Both the position numbers and the translations under genes were made by a program. A DNA stretch of 64,000 nucleotides, from positions 19,135 through 83,134 of the IMG/VR virus record IMGVR_UViG_3300033153_006411, one strand, 5' to 3'. The notes under the pieces were generated by a model. It saw only the letters and a program-made list of their open reading frames with translations, did not search any database and was not told where the DNA came from. Positions 1 through 8,634 of the stretch are shown here, piece after piece (position 1 is the stretch's first letter; each line of letters begins with the position of its first letter). The DNA is from a virus.

Positions 1-6
1 GAACAA

Positions 7-738
7 ATGAGAAAGTCCATCGGCGAGTGGAACAATGTTATGATTGTCAATCGGGGGAGGTTCGAAGATTACGCATTCATCGAGGCGTGCAAAGAAGCAA
101 AAGTCAAATTCAATCAAGTTATCTTGAGGTACGGTCGAAAGTGGGCTACTCCCTTTGATATGGTGGTTCCATTCTCGACTGTACATATCACACCGGAACG
201 GTTGATAGATACCGCACGTGTCGTAGTACCGTGGTTGCGCACCAAATCTATAGATGTCATTCAAGACATCGCCATCTCGCGCCTCATGACGGAGGAACGA
301 TTAATATATCCAACCCGAATGAGATTCGTAAATCACAACCACGATGGTGAAAAGGTATGTGGTCCCGCATACTGGGCGTTGTGTGATGCAGAAGAGGATA
401 CGGCACTACTACGGTATGATTTCTTTAAGGAGGGGATGACACGCCTTACAACAAATTTAGCCACGTGGTCACCAGAACTAATAGAGTCACAACTCGATCA
501 TCCCGAAATGAAACGTTGCATGACCAGAACCACAGCAAACGCCGATTTAGCCACGGAAAATATGTGGAAAAGTGTTTCTCCAGAGCCATACGAATTCACG
601 GACAAACCACGTTGGTGGGAAGGAGTTCAGGAAGAAATCAATGAAATGCACGACGGTGGGAAGTATAATGAAAAATGGCACACACCAGCACACCGACTAC
701 TCGGTTACGGGAGTGCTTCATATGGAACTGTCAAATAA
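7..738 (+). CDS. Hypothetical phage protein
   Basis: A 243-residue soluble protein with no family I recognise. The start shown is the first ATG in the window. The frame stays open to the window edge, so the true start may lie further upstream. It has mixed alpha/beta composition, a Trp-rich stretch near residue 205 and no signal peptide or membrane segment. It is first in a plus-strand run with a sulfotransferase and an ATP-grasp protein, so a part in the same modification pathway is possible but unproven. Confidence 0.65.
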   Translation: MRKSIGEWNNVMIVNRGRFEDYAFIEACKEAKVKFNQVILRYGRKWATPFDMVVPFSTVHITPERLIDTARVVVPWLRTKSIDVIQDIAISRLMTEERLIYPTRMRFVNHNHDGEKVCGPAYWALCDAEEDTALLRYDFFKEGMTRLTTNLATWSPELIESQLDHPEMKRCMTRTTANADLATENMWKSVSPEPYEFTDKPRWWEGVQEEINEMHDGGKYNEKWHTPAHRLLGYGSASYGTVK

Positions 739-774
739 GTACACTTGAACCACCAACTACGAGGAACTATATTA

Positions 775-1575
775 ATGATTATGGATATACTGTCTGCTGA
801 AGAACCAATTTTTGTGTGTGGTGTTCCCAAATCGGGAACAACTATGGTTGGGCAAATATTAGCCAACAACCCCGACCTTCAAACCGATTCTGACATCGTA
901 CCGGCTTTGGATTTCATACGTCATGTTGAAAAGACCTATAAAGATTTCTTCTTCTTTAATGAACAACCCGGAACCATTTTGGGAGATATGGACAAGTATT
1001 GGACAGATAATGATTACAGAGAATGGCACTTACTGAACCTCGAATATTTCAAGAGTATACACTACAGTTACCGGATGGGTGCGAGACACTGGGGTTCTTC
1101 GAGTCCGCTCTGTTATCAGCATACATCACTCTTATGGAAGTGGTTTCCGAAAGCCGTATTCTTAATGGTTATGAGAGACCCCAGAGATCAATGGAGTAGT
1201 TTCAAACACCTGCACATGCGAAAGGGTGCTGATTCGTGGAAAAGTTTCAACTATTGTCACGTCACCCTCCCGTCGAGGGGAGATAATCATCCACAAATCA
1301 AATTTGTAGAATATCATGAAGTGGTACACAACCCGACAATAGTATTTGATACACTCGGATTATCTGTCCCAGAAAACTGTACTAAGGGTATGCGTGACAT
1401 ATTTCTCTGCCGTACCCACGGAAATGCCGACATGATTGATGAATTACGTCGCGGCACGGATATGATAACATCCCGAATCGGGCGATGGAAACGCGACCTG
1501 AACGGGGATGAAATTCGAAGATGTACGGAAGCATTCCCAAAAGAATGTGAATATTACGATAATTTAGACTTATGA
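775..1575 (+). CDS. Sulfotransferase family protein
   Basis: A 266-residue P-loop sulfotransferase, a family that moves sulfuryl groups from PAPS to sugars, lipids or proteins. The 5' phosphosulfate loop VPKSGTT is near residues 17-23. The 3' phosphate-binding segment MRDPRDQWSSF is near residue 130, with the usual conserved Arg and Ser. The ATG at 775 is chosen because GAGGAA lies 8 nt upstream; a TTG further upstream lacks a site. Its stop overlaps the ATP-grasp start. The substrate cannot be read from sequence; a surface glycan or small molecule is a reasonable guess. Confidence 0.8.
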   Translation: MIMDILSAEEPIFVCGVPKSGTTMVGQILANNPDLQTDSDIVPALDFIRHVEKTYKDFFFFNEQPGTILGDMDKYWTDNDYREWHLLNLEYFKSIHYSYRMGARHWGSSSPLCYQHTSLLWKWFPKAVFLMVMRDPRDQWSSFKHLHMRKGADSWKSFNYCHVTLPSRGDNHPQIKFVEYHEVVHNPTIVFDTLGLSVPENCTKGMRDIFLCRTHGNADMIDELRRGTDMITSRIGRWKRDLNGDEIRRCTEAFPKECEYYDNLDL

Positions 1576-2882
1576 ATTTATTGATACCACATGGTAGGAC
1601 CGCTGACAAATACCTAGTGCAGGCTGCACAGGATATGGATCACTGTGTCCATCTTATGTGCAACCTTCAAGAGCGCAGCCGACAGAGAGACGTGGGACGG
1701 GAATGTCTACCGGATGTATGGGTACCCCTTCCTTCGAGATATGATTTAAAACTCTCCCTCGAAGATTATCAAAAATGGTACCACGAGCAAATCCGCACTT
1801 ACGTAGCAGACCATGATATCCATGCAATACTTCCGTGCTCGTCAATGGATGTTGTCATGGATGAAGTTGCACAGATCAACGAGGACTTCACGCTACTCGG
1901 TGTCACCCCTGAACAAGCAGCATTCTTTAGGGATAAAACCGTTTATCTCCCTGCTATGATAGCAGCCGGAATTCGGGTACCTGAAATTTATGAAATAGTG
2001 GAGCCTAGTGGTGAGCCAGAAAATTACGATATCCCATATCCCTGCATCGCAAAACCCGGACTCGGATGTGGAGGTTATGGAATTTTCATCTCAGAAGCCG
2101 AATACAACCTTCGGCGGTTTTTTGGTCATTCCGATAACACGGACGGTTTTTCCGAACGCGCTTTCTTCTACCAAGATAAAGACTTTGCCGGACGCCCCAA
2201 ATCTTACCGTCACTATGGATACGGGGGTCGATACCTTATCCAAAAATATCTTACCGGACCTTGCATCTCCCTATCGGGAACGACTGTCAATGGCGTACCT
2301 CAACTCGACTTGGTTTACGACATTGGCATCACAGACCCACCCACCTGTGCTGAAATTAACTTCGGGTGGCCGAGTATCCATCCTGAAGCCGAAGTCGCCG
2401 CTCGACGGCTTGTTGATTCTCTCAGAAAAAATAAACTGGAACCCCCCGATGGGGCGTGGATGGCAGACGCCATCCTCCACGAAGGAGAACTCTGGCTCGT
2501 AGATTTCTCGGTACGGATGTCAAGCTCCGGTACTAAGATGCTTTACCATACTTGTAACGACCTTTCTTACCCAACCAATGTTATAAATGCGGCTCTGGGC
2601 GAAGAATGGCGAATGATAACCCCCAAACCGGTTATCCCTACCTATTATAGCTTCATCCCCTTCCCGAAGGGCAAACTTTTAAACATCCGATATCCAGACG
2701 CTAGCCAGTTGGAAGAAATCGTGCTTTCGGTTGAGGAAGGTGAGCGTGTTTTTGAAATGCGCAATGATGTTCAGGTCGCGGACCGTGGTTGGATCGTGGC
2801 AACATCACCGAATGGAACACGTGATGACGCAGAGGATATCGTAAAAACCTTCATTAGTAACGTCCAGTACGATGTCAATTAG
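1572..2882 (+). CDS. ATP-grasp family ligase
   Basis: A 436-residue ATP-grasp protein. These enzymes join a carboxylate to an amine or thiol through an acyl-phosphate. Visible are a lysine-bearing strand before a glycine loop (IAKPGLGCGGYG, near residue 157), a YLIQKYLTGP hinge near 220, and a metal-binding stretch in the C-terminal half (GELWLVDFSVRMSSSG). The N-terminal part resembles a carbamoyl-phosphate-synthase-like pre-ATP-grasp fold. It overlaps the sulfotransferase stop by 4 nt (ATGA), so the two are translationally coupled. The substrate is unknown. Confidence 0.78.
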   Translation: MNLLIPHGRTADKYLVQAAQDMDHCVHLMCNLQERSRQRDVGRECLPDVWVPLPSRYDLKLSLEDYQKWYHEQIRTYVADHDIHAILPCSSMDVVMDEVAQINEDFTLLGVTPEQAAFFRDKTVYLPAMIAAGIRVPEIYEIVEPSGEPENYDIPYPCIAKPGLGCGGYGIFISEAEYNLRRFFGHSDNTDGFSERAFFYQDKDFAGRPKSYRHYGYGGRYLIQKYLTGPCISLSGTTVNGVPQLDLVYDIGITDPPTCAEINFGWPSIHPEAEVAARRLVDSLRKNKLEPPDGAWMADAILHEGELWLVDFSVRMSSSGTKMLYHTCNDLSYPTNVINAALGEEWRMITPKPVIPTYYSFIPFPKGKLLNIRYPDASQLEEIVLSVEEGERVFEMRNDVQVADRGWIVATSPNGTRDDAEDIVKTFISNVQYDVN

Positions 2883-2933
2883 TAGTAAATATCAACAACC
2901 ATACCATATAGAGTAAATTTAGAGGAATTAACA

Positions 2934-3242
2934 ATGTTCATGACAGTTTCCAGATTCGCCCGAAAGAACGCGGAGCCGTGCACGCAGGCAGACATCGACA
3001 CCATCATACCGGCTATGCCATCCCGCGTTGCGTATAAAGCGACATTCGATGGATTACAGACGGCGGGTGATGTCATTTATCGTTCTGGTTCTATTAATGG
3101 TGCCAATGAGATTGAGACAGTAACGCTATACCGCACCCAACAGGATTATGATACTTTCAAAATCGCTCCAGAATTGTTGGCATTTAAAAACGAACTTCTG
3201 ATAATTTACAATTTAGTAGCTATTACAGAGGAAGTGATTTAA
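2934..3242 (+). CDS. Small hypothetical protein
   Basis: 102 residues, preceded by GAGGAA 8 nt before the ATG. I recognise no family. It is predicted soluble, with a beta-rich middle. It sits in the same plus-strand run as the ATP-grasp and oxygenase-like genes. Confidence 0.6.
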   Translation: MFMTVSRFARKNAEPCTQADIDTIIPAMPSRVAYKATFDGLQTAGDVIYRSGSINGANEIETVTLYRTQQDYDTFKIAPELLAFKNELLIIYNLVAITEEVI

Positions 3243-3261
3243 TCACGATTGTGGAATACTG

Positions 3262-3813
3262 ATGTATCCGTATATTGAATTTTTTGATTCAGAAGAAATA
3301 GGATATACAGAAGATATGCGAGAGAATCTTCTCGCAGTCGCAAAGGGGTTAACCGGCTTCGCACAGTATGAAAGTCTAGATGGTACGATTATCCAGCTAG
3401 AGCATCGGGCGACCCCCTTCGTCGAGTTCGAAATTACGAAGGCAATGCGCAACCTCATTCAACCACAAGTTCCGGTCACCGCCGCAACATTCCTCAAACT
3501 TAATCCCGGAACCCATGTCCCTATCCATCTTGATAATCATTTATTGCGATCTACCGTATTGAGCTTCCCACTAACGCCAGAACCAGAACACTTTGCTCCG
3601 ACCTTGTTTTATGAGAATGAGAGTAGTACGATACCGATTGAAGTAGGTCACTGGCACGGTCGCCCGGGCGCAATAAACACCAGAGAATACCATGCCGCTT
3701 ATAATAATAGATACACGCGGATCAAGTTCCAATTATGTTTTGAAATGATGTTGGATGAATTCATGACACTTTACCACAGCGGGGAACTTTTCCGTACACA
3801 ATTAGGCAATTAA
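3262..3813 (+). CDS. Aspartyl/asparaginyl hydroxylase-like (cupin-fold) protein
   Basis: 183 residues. An HxD-type metal motif (HLD inside HVPIHLDNH) lies near residue 90. A later Arg/His stretch (NTREYHAAYNN then RIKFQLCF) resembles the distal His and 2-oxoglutarate-binding Arg of Fe(II)/2OG aspartyl-hydroxylase-like proteins. Two similar proteins are encoded on the opposite strand about 1-3 kb away, so the cluster holds three related oxygenase-like genes. The substrate is unknown and the assignment rests on motif spacing only. Confidence 0.55.
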   Translation: MYPYIEFFDSEEIGYTEDMRENLLAVAKGLTGFAQYESLDGTIIQLEHRATPFVEFEITKAMRNLIQPQVPVTAATFLKLNPGTHVPIHLDNHLLRSTVLSFPLTPEPEHFAPTLFYENESSTIPIEVGHWHGRPGAINTREYHAAYNNRYTRIKFQLCFEMMLDEFMTLYHSGELFRTQLGN

Positions 3814-4434
3814 ATGGAACACTCGTTTCAACAGCAAGTCATAGATTATGAAGGAGTCCGATTTAACATCAGACCCCTTGAGTCATCCGATTTCAAAGAA
3901 TACACACGAGTTGTAGGCACGCAAAAGGGAATCATGGAGCGCAGTCGTGGGTTGGATATTACCGACTTCTTGTCTGAGTTTCAACAGCGCAGTAGTGGTA
4001 GAAACATACTCGTTGGTGCCTTCACTGATGAGGGTATTCTTAGATCGTGCGTGGGTATGTTCTTCTGGGACAAATTACCCGGAGTAACAGATCACACGAT
4101 GGTAGTAGATCATTCCTACGCACCCCTTTTCAATCCGAAGAAAAGTGGACAATTACATATCATCAAAAGCCTACATCAGTATTGTGAATCCCAAGATCGC
4201 TATTATCACTATTGTGTTAAACATGCCGGACACATGAAAGCCGAATTGAAGATGTGGGACAAATACACCGATGAGTTTTTCAATAGATATGAACGGTATA
4301 TTGAGTGTATTGTTCCAGCCGGAACACGTCCATCATGGGATAGTTATTGGGGTATCATGGGGAGAATAACTTATCCCTATGATATAGCCATACACTCAGT
4401 TAGACTTAAGCAAGAATACCGGAACTACGCCTGA
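3814..4434 (+). CDS. GNAT-like acyltransferase (tentative)
   Basis: 206 residues. The N-terminus (FNIRPLESSDFKEY) looks like the first strand and helix of GNAT acetyltransferases, followed by a beta-rich middle. The acetyl-CoA loop (Q/RxxGxG/A) is not clear, so this could be a degenerate or different fold. It starts directly after the preceding stop (TAAATG) and ends head-to-head with a minus-strand gene with no gap. Confidence 0.45.
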   Translation: MEHSFQQQVIDYEGVRFNIRPLESSDFKEYTRVVGTQKGIMERSRGLDITDFLSEFQQRSSGRNILVGAFTDEGILRSCVGMFFWDKLPGVTDHTMVVDHSYAPLFNPKKSGQLHIIKSLHQYCESQDRYYHYCVKHAGHMKAELKMWDKYTDEFFNRYERYIECIVPAGTRPSWDSYWGIMGRITYPYDIAIHSVRLKQEYRNYA

Positions 4435-5115
4435 TTAAAGAAAGGTTTTCAGATCGTCGTATAATACTTCGGTAATTAGTACAACTCGTGGTTTCGCTGA
4501 CGCGGTGTTGAGAACCCTATGATTCCATGCGGTATTAAGAAACCACATATCGCCGGAAGCTATATGTATTGATGATTCCTCTCCCCGCCTTCTGAATTCA
4601 AAACTCGAATCGTCCATATCAACTCCTATTTGAACCCTGCATATAACTGATGTGTTCAGATCAATATGCCATGGTATCTCAGCACCGGGAGGAGTAATAG
4701 TGAGCCGTGTTTGGTAAACGGAGCCAAACATACCCTCAAGATATTTTTGGATTTCGCTGGTTCCGTCTCTCCAGTCGGTGTAGCTAATTTCTCCATCTTG
4801 ATCGGTGTCTGACGCTTGTTGTTGAAGGAGCAGCAGTTTGTAATTGTCGGGCACCATATTGGCTAACCTACAATTTTCTTTTCTGGAGATTTTGTACCTG
4901 TCCGTATTAAAATCACTAGGAGCGCCACTGGTTGCGATTTCTCGCGCTTGCTCCAGAACCGCTTCAGGAATGCCGTGGTCTAATTTAACATAGGTTGGTA
5001 AATCGTTTCGCCCCGGTCCGTTGATTCCCTTTACGTGGTTCCGGTTCAGTGATTTATTTTCTATTGCTTGCTTGGTGTGTTTGTCATCAAAGCGAATATC
5101 GTGATGGCCTGCCAT
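4435..5115 (-). CDS. Fe(II)/2OG oxygenase-like protein
   Basis: 226 residues. The core has PPGAEIPWHIDLN (HxD metal motif, near residue 152) and, about 55 residues later, WNHRVLNT followed by PRVVLITEV, matching the distal His and Arg of aspartyl-hydroxylase-type oxygenases. It shares this layout and a similar N-terminus (GNN/GPGR..LPT) with the gene at 5890-6567, so the two look like paralogues. It lies downstream of the desaturase gene in a minus-strand operon. Confidence 0.65.
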   Translation of the reverse strand: MAGHHDIRFDDKHTKQAIENKSLNRNHVKGINGPGRNDLPTYVKLDHGIPEAVLEQAREIATSGAPSDFNTDRYKISRKENCRLANMVPDNYKLLLLQQQASDTDQDGEISYTDWRDGTSEIQKYLEGMFGSVYQTRLTITPPGAEIPWHIDLNTSVICRVQIGVDMDDSSFEFRRRGEESSIHIASGDMWFLNTAWNHRVLNTASAKPRVVLITEVLYDDLKTFL

Positions 5116-5128
5116 GAGTTTGTCCTCT

Positions 5129-5902
5129 TTAGTCAGATCGTTGGGTTTTCATTAAACCAAATGTTTCTAGGGTTCGGGCTCCAATATCAAGTTCCCACCA
5201 TTTGAAACCGTTTCTATACCGATTTGGGTACTTATGATGGTTGTTGTGCCAACCTTCACCCGGAGCGAGCATGTTCACCCACCAGTTATTGGTACTAGAG
5301 TCCGCTGGTCTGAGGTCATAAGTTCGGTATCCAAACATATGACTGATAGCGTTGACGTGGCTATATGCATGAAATGCAAAAACCGCAGGTAGACAATAAC
5401 CAAATACCATCAATAATGGATCGATCAAGAATAACAATCCCGCCCATGCGAACAGTATCTTGAAGTAGTGTTGTTGGCAGAACCTAACATGAGGGTTCTT
5501 CATTAAATCCCGAACCATTCCCTTTGGAATTTCAAATGGGTTCCATAGATGGAAGTACGCTCGCACACCACCAAGGATTTTTGGCGAGTGTGGGTCTTTC
5601 TCGGTATCACAATACGCGTGATGTAAACGATGGGTACCAGCCCACCCCATTGGCGTTCCGCCAGTAGCCAAACACCCACTGTAGATCATCAGAACCTCAA
5701 ACCACTTGTATGTGGTGAAACTCTTGTGGGCGAGATAGCGATGAAAACCAACACTGATACCGATTGATCCGATAACACAGTACCAGAATGCATATCCAGC
5801 AGCCCACATCCACCATGACCCATATATGAATGCGGGAATTAATGCAAGGTGATTCAGTATGTGAAGAATTCGTAGTTTGTTTGAAAAGTTTAGCTCAGGC
5901 AT
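5129..5902 (-). CDS. Membrane fatty-acid (acyl-CoA type) desaturase
   Basis: 257 residues. It carries the three histidine boxes of the di-iron membrane desaturases: HRYLAH (54-59), HRLHH (91-95) and HNNHH (219-223), with hydrophobic segments between them. Known enzymes put a double bond into acyl chains in the inner membrane. It overlaps the upstream oxygenase-like gene by 13 nt, so they form one minus-strand operon. Together with the phage acyl carrier protein (20815) and PLA2-like protein (62868) it suggests host-lipid remodelling, which is inference. Confidence 0.9.
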   Translation of the reverse strand: MPELNFSNKLRILHILNHLALIPAFIYGSWWMWAAGYAFWYCVIGSIGISVGFHRYLAHKSFTTYKWFEVLMIYSGCLATGGTPMGWAGTHRLHHAYCDTEKDPHSPKILGGVRAYFHLWNPFEIPKGMVRDLMKNPHVRFCQQHYFKILFAWAGLLFLIDPLLMVFGYCLPAVFAFHAYSHVNAISHMFGYRTYDLRPADSSTNNWWVNMLAPGEGWHNNHHKYPNRYRNGFKWWELDIGARTLETFGLMKTQRSD

Positions 5903-6567
5903 GGCACCATATCCTCGATAGCATTATAGAAGCAGCCCGTAATAATAACGATACGGGGCTCGTCACTCAGCACCTCAACACAGTGGTTGTATCCGGTATT
6001 TTTAAACCATACTTCCCCGGGCTTCATGACCTGTGTTTCGATTACCCCACAGCGTTCAATTTTGAATTCTTGCACCCCTTGTATCATGATGCTTGCACGA
6101 CACGCATAGTTGGTATTGGTATCGATATGCCAACCGACCGTTCCCTTCGGTGGGGCAATTGCGATGCGTGATCGAAAGTGGGGGTTGACGAATTGATTAA
6201 TCAACGGCCCGAAACGGGGTTCTTGATAGTTTTGGTATTCCCACTCATCTGGAACTTCGTCTGCGCCCTCGGGGCGATCTCCGGTGGTCTGAAGTAGAAG
6301 TTGCCTGTAGGCAGGGAGACTTTGATGAAAAAAATCTTTTAACATACAGGCTTGTGCGATTTCATAAACGTCTGAATTATTAACATCGCTATAATCGTCG
6401 GGGTGACTCGCGATTCGCGTCATGACTAATTCCTTTAAGGCAAGGAAGGAAGTTTCGTCATATTCCCCAAGTTGTTGGAAGGTGGGTAACAACTTTCTGT
6501 CGGGTCCGTTGTTTCCGTGACACCGTGCTCTCATACGATGTTTATCTTGAAGTGCATATTGGCTCAT
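5890..6567 (-). CDS. Fe(II)/2OG oxygenase-like protein, paralogue
   Basis: About 225 residues. PPKGTVGWHIDTNTNY gives the HxD motif and a distal YNHCVEVL plus PRIVIITG gives the second His and Arg region. The start at 6567 is preferred because GGAGA lies 8 nt upstream; an in-frame ATG at 6585 has no site. The protein resembles the 4435-5115 product in motif order. It is first gene of the minus-strand operon with the desaturase. Confidence 0.65.
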   Translation of the reverse strand: MSQYALQDKHRMRARCHGNNGPDRKLLPTFQQLGEYDETSFLALKELVMTRIASHPDDYSDVNNSDVYEIAQACMLKDFFHQSLPAYRQLLLQTTGDRPEGADEVPDEWEYQNYQEPRFGPLINQFVNPHFRSRIAIAPPKGTVGWHIDTNTNYACRASIMIQGVQEFKIERCGVIETQVMKPGEVWFKNTGYNHCVEVLSDEPRIVIITGCFYNAIEDMVPCLS

Positions 6568-6645
6568 ATTTGTGTTCTCCGCCATAATCACAATATATAC
6601 CGTCGCAGTATAAGTGTCAAGGCTTTCAGGTATTAATATTTATCA

Positions 6646-6652
6646 GTAAATA
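6646..6652 (+). promoter_or_regulatory. GTAAATA putative late promoter element
   Basis: GTAAATA 22 nt before the ATG at 6675. The same heptamer with similar spacing precedes both tail fibres, the endolysin and several other genes in the window. It resembles the T4 late -10 TATAAATA. Confidence 0.5.
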
Positions 6653-6674
6653 CACTGATAACGAGGAGCTTACC

Positions 6675-7979
6675 ATGACCAATATCGACTTACAAGTAGC
6701 ATTAATGGAATCCGGTCGCATGAATCTCATGCATTTACCGTCGGGAGCCATTTCGTGGTTGTGGGATCGTCCGACAAAACAAATTGATGCTGCCGAGTCC
6801 CTAGCGGTCGCAGCCAATGCACACGGCAACCCCGTGGTGGATGCTTCATTGTTAAAAGCTGACCAGAATGTGTTACTGATAAAATGCGAAGGAGGTGAGT
6901 CTTTTCGAATATACCCTGATGGCGGCTTTTCCCACAATGATTCACCCATGGATATCGGGGGTTGTTCGTCTGTGCTTCAAGGTATGCAGCAGGATGAGTG
7001 CCCAATGGACGACAACGGACACCAAATGCCTATGGATATGCCTATGGATATGCCTATGGATATGCCTATGGATATGCCTATGGATATGCCTATGGATATG
7101 CCTATGGTGATGGGTGAGTCCGACGAATTTAAGCCATTCGAATTAACAACATACCGGACGGATGGTGATGTATGGATAACCGGATACAATGATCTGAAGG
7201 CTGCTATATCTTTCGGCAAAGGAGAAATGGGTGATGGCGAAACCGTGGGATTTACAGTAACCGCCCCAACCAAAAATGCCTTTTCAAAACCAGAAATGTA
7301 CCATCAGGAAGGCGAGGTGGCCGAGGATGCCGGTAATGATGAGCACATGGACGCAGAGGCTCCTGAGAGCGGCGTAGCGACGCCCATTGGTATGACCAAC
7401 CTAGCAGGCGAACCAACCATGGACGAGGCTGACGGGGCTGGTGGTGGCTTCTCAATGGGTTCTGGCTCTGGTGCACCATACGTTGGTGACATGGCAATGG
7501 ATGCTGACCCAGAACTTGAAAATCTGGTAACATCTCGTGGACTTGGTGAAGCCAGTGTTCATATGTTTCGTAACGAGAGTGACGAAGCCCTGAGCGCCCT
7601 CGCTGAAGCATTAGGTATGGATGAGTATGACCCATCGGACGATATGGTAGATGTTGAGAATATCAATCTGGAAGTTTATGACGAATCTACCGATTCATAT
7701 CAGGAATTTCCTGTCTCCGTTGAGTGGAACGTAGAACCAACTGAATACGAGGGTCAATATCTATTCTACCAAGGTAGTGCGGACGTGGAAAGTATCAACC
7801 TAGTTAACCCAATTCGGGTCAACGGGAAGGTATACCGGCAGATGGATGATGAATTGGCGGCTCTTATTTTACAAACGTATAACACGAAAGAGACATCGTT
7901 ATCGGATTACATTGCTGACCAATATGCTCACAAAATCGACATACCTCAGCACAAGTACCCAGACTCATCACGTAATTAA
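6675..7979 (+). CDS. Acidic protein with MPMD tandem repeats
   Basis: 434 residues, very rich in Asp, Glu, Met and Gly. Residues near 118-145 are a tetrapeptide repeat, MPMD six times then MPMV, from a 12-bp DNA repeat. A low-complexity acidic and Gly/Ser-rich middle follows, and the C-terminal third looks folded. It has a strong GAGGAG site and a GTAAATA element upstream, as for structural genes here. Its function is unknown; a virion or scaffold role is only a guess. It ends convergently with the dCMP deaminase gene, overlapping it by 4 nt. Confidence 0.7.
   Translation: MTNIDLQVALMESGRMNLMHLPSGAISWLWDRPTKQIDAAESLAVAANAHGNPVVDASLLKADQNVLLIKCEGGESFRIYPDGGFSHNDSPMDIGGCSSVLQGMQQDECPMDDNGHQMPMDMPMDMPMDMPMDMPMDMPMDMPMVMGESDEFKPFELTTYRTDGDVWITGYNDLKAAISFGKGEMGDGETVGFTVTAPTKNAFSKPEMYHQEGEVAEDAGNDEHMDAEAPESGVATPIGMTNLAGEPTMDEADGAGGGFSMGSGSGAPYVGDMAMDADPELENLVTSRGLGEASVHMFRNESDEALSALAEALGMDEYDPSDDMVDVENINLEVYDESTDSYQEFPVSVEWNVEPTEYEGQYLFYQGSADVESINLVNPIRVNGKVYRQMDDELAALILQTYNTKETSLSDYIADQYAHKIDIPQHKYPDSSRN
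7026..7109 (+). repeat. 12-bp in-frame tandem repeat (x7)
   Basis: Seven copies of ATGCCTATGGAT, the last ending GTG instead of GAT. Copies are essentially identical at DNA level, which points to recent expansion or contraction by slippage. It encodes the MPMD repeat. Confidence 0.95.
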
Positions 7980-8521
7980 TTAACCTCGACAGGAAGTCCC
8001 TGACTGAGGTCGTAATATTTGCCTGACCAAAAACCAAATTGACCCTTCCGAATGCGACCTTTCCACCAGCGGAACTTAACTCCGGCTTCTTCAAATATTC
8101 CCAGAACTTCATCATGGTCAGCATCCCATACGGCATCGTCATTGCGTGACATCTTGAATGCCATCTGACCCTCCGCGTGAACGATGATTTCGGAGATTCC
8201 CGATTGAATCACCCCACGAGCGCAGGGCGTACATGGTAACCAATTAATGTAGAGTTTGGCACCAAGGCAACTCGTACCCTTGCGTCCTGCGTTGTATATC
8301 GCATTACGCTCGGCATGCTCGAAGTATTGATATTTCAGCGGGCGCTGTTGTCTTTCAAGAGTATCCTCGATCCCTCGTGGGTACCCGTTGTAGCCGAAAC
8401 TGATTGGCGTGTTGTCTTGGTCAGCTATATAACAACCTGAGTGTGTACTTTCGTCGGGGCTGCGATCTGCAACCTCGTAGCACATGTTCATGTACATTTG
8501 ATCCCACGATGGTCTGTCCAT
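7976..8521 (-). CDS. Deoxycytidylate (dCMP) deaminase
   Basis: 181 residues. The zinc-dependent deaminase signature is complete: HAE at 69-71 and PCTPC at 96-100. The N-terminal region WDQMYMNMCYEVADRS matches dCMP deaminases, which make dUMP for thymidylate synthesis. The start at 8521 is chosen over longer in-frame options because those overlap the divergent kinase gene at 8635. No thymidylate synthase or dUTPase is in this window. Confidence 0.88.
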   Translation of the reverse strand: MDRPSWDQMYMNMCYEVADRSPDESTHSGCYIADQDNTPISFGYNGYPRGIEDTLERQQRPLKYQYFEHAERNAIYNAGRKGTSCLGAKLYINWLPCTPCARGVIQSGISEIIVHAEGQMAFKMSRNDDAVWDADHDEVLGIFEEAGVKFRWWKGRIRKGQFGFWSGKYYDLSQGLPVEVN

Positions 8522-8634
8522 TTCGAATTCCAAGTTTGGTGTATAAACACATATAGTATCGTTTGTGGCACCGGTCAAGTGATTGACAGACCGCCGTGTG
8601 GGTGTTATAGTTACGGGATGAATGGAGAAACAAA

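Noticed and set aside
2008-2502. Plus-strand 164-codon frame inside the ATP-grasp gene
   Set aside because: Lies wholly within a recognisable enzyme gene, in another frame, with no ribosome site.
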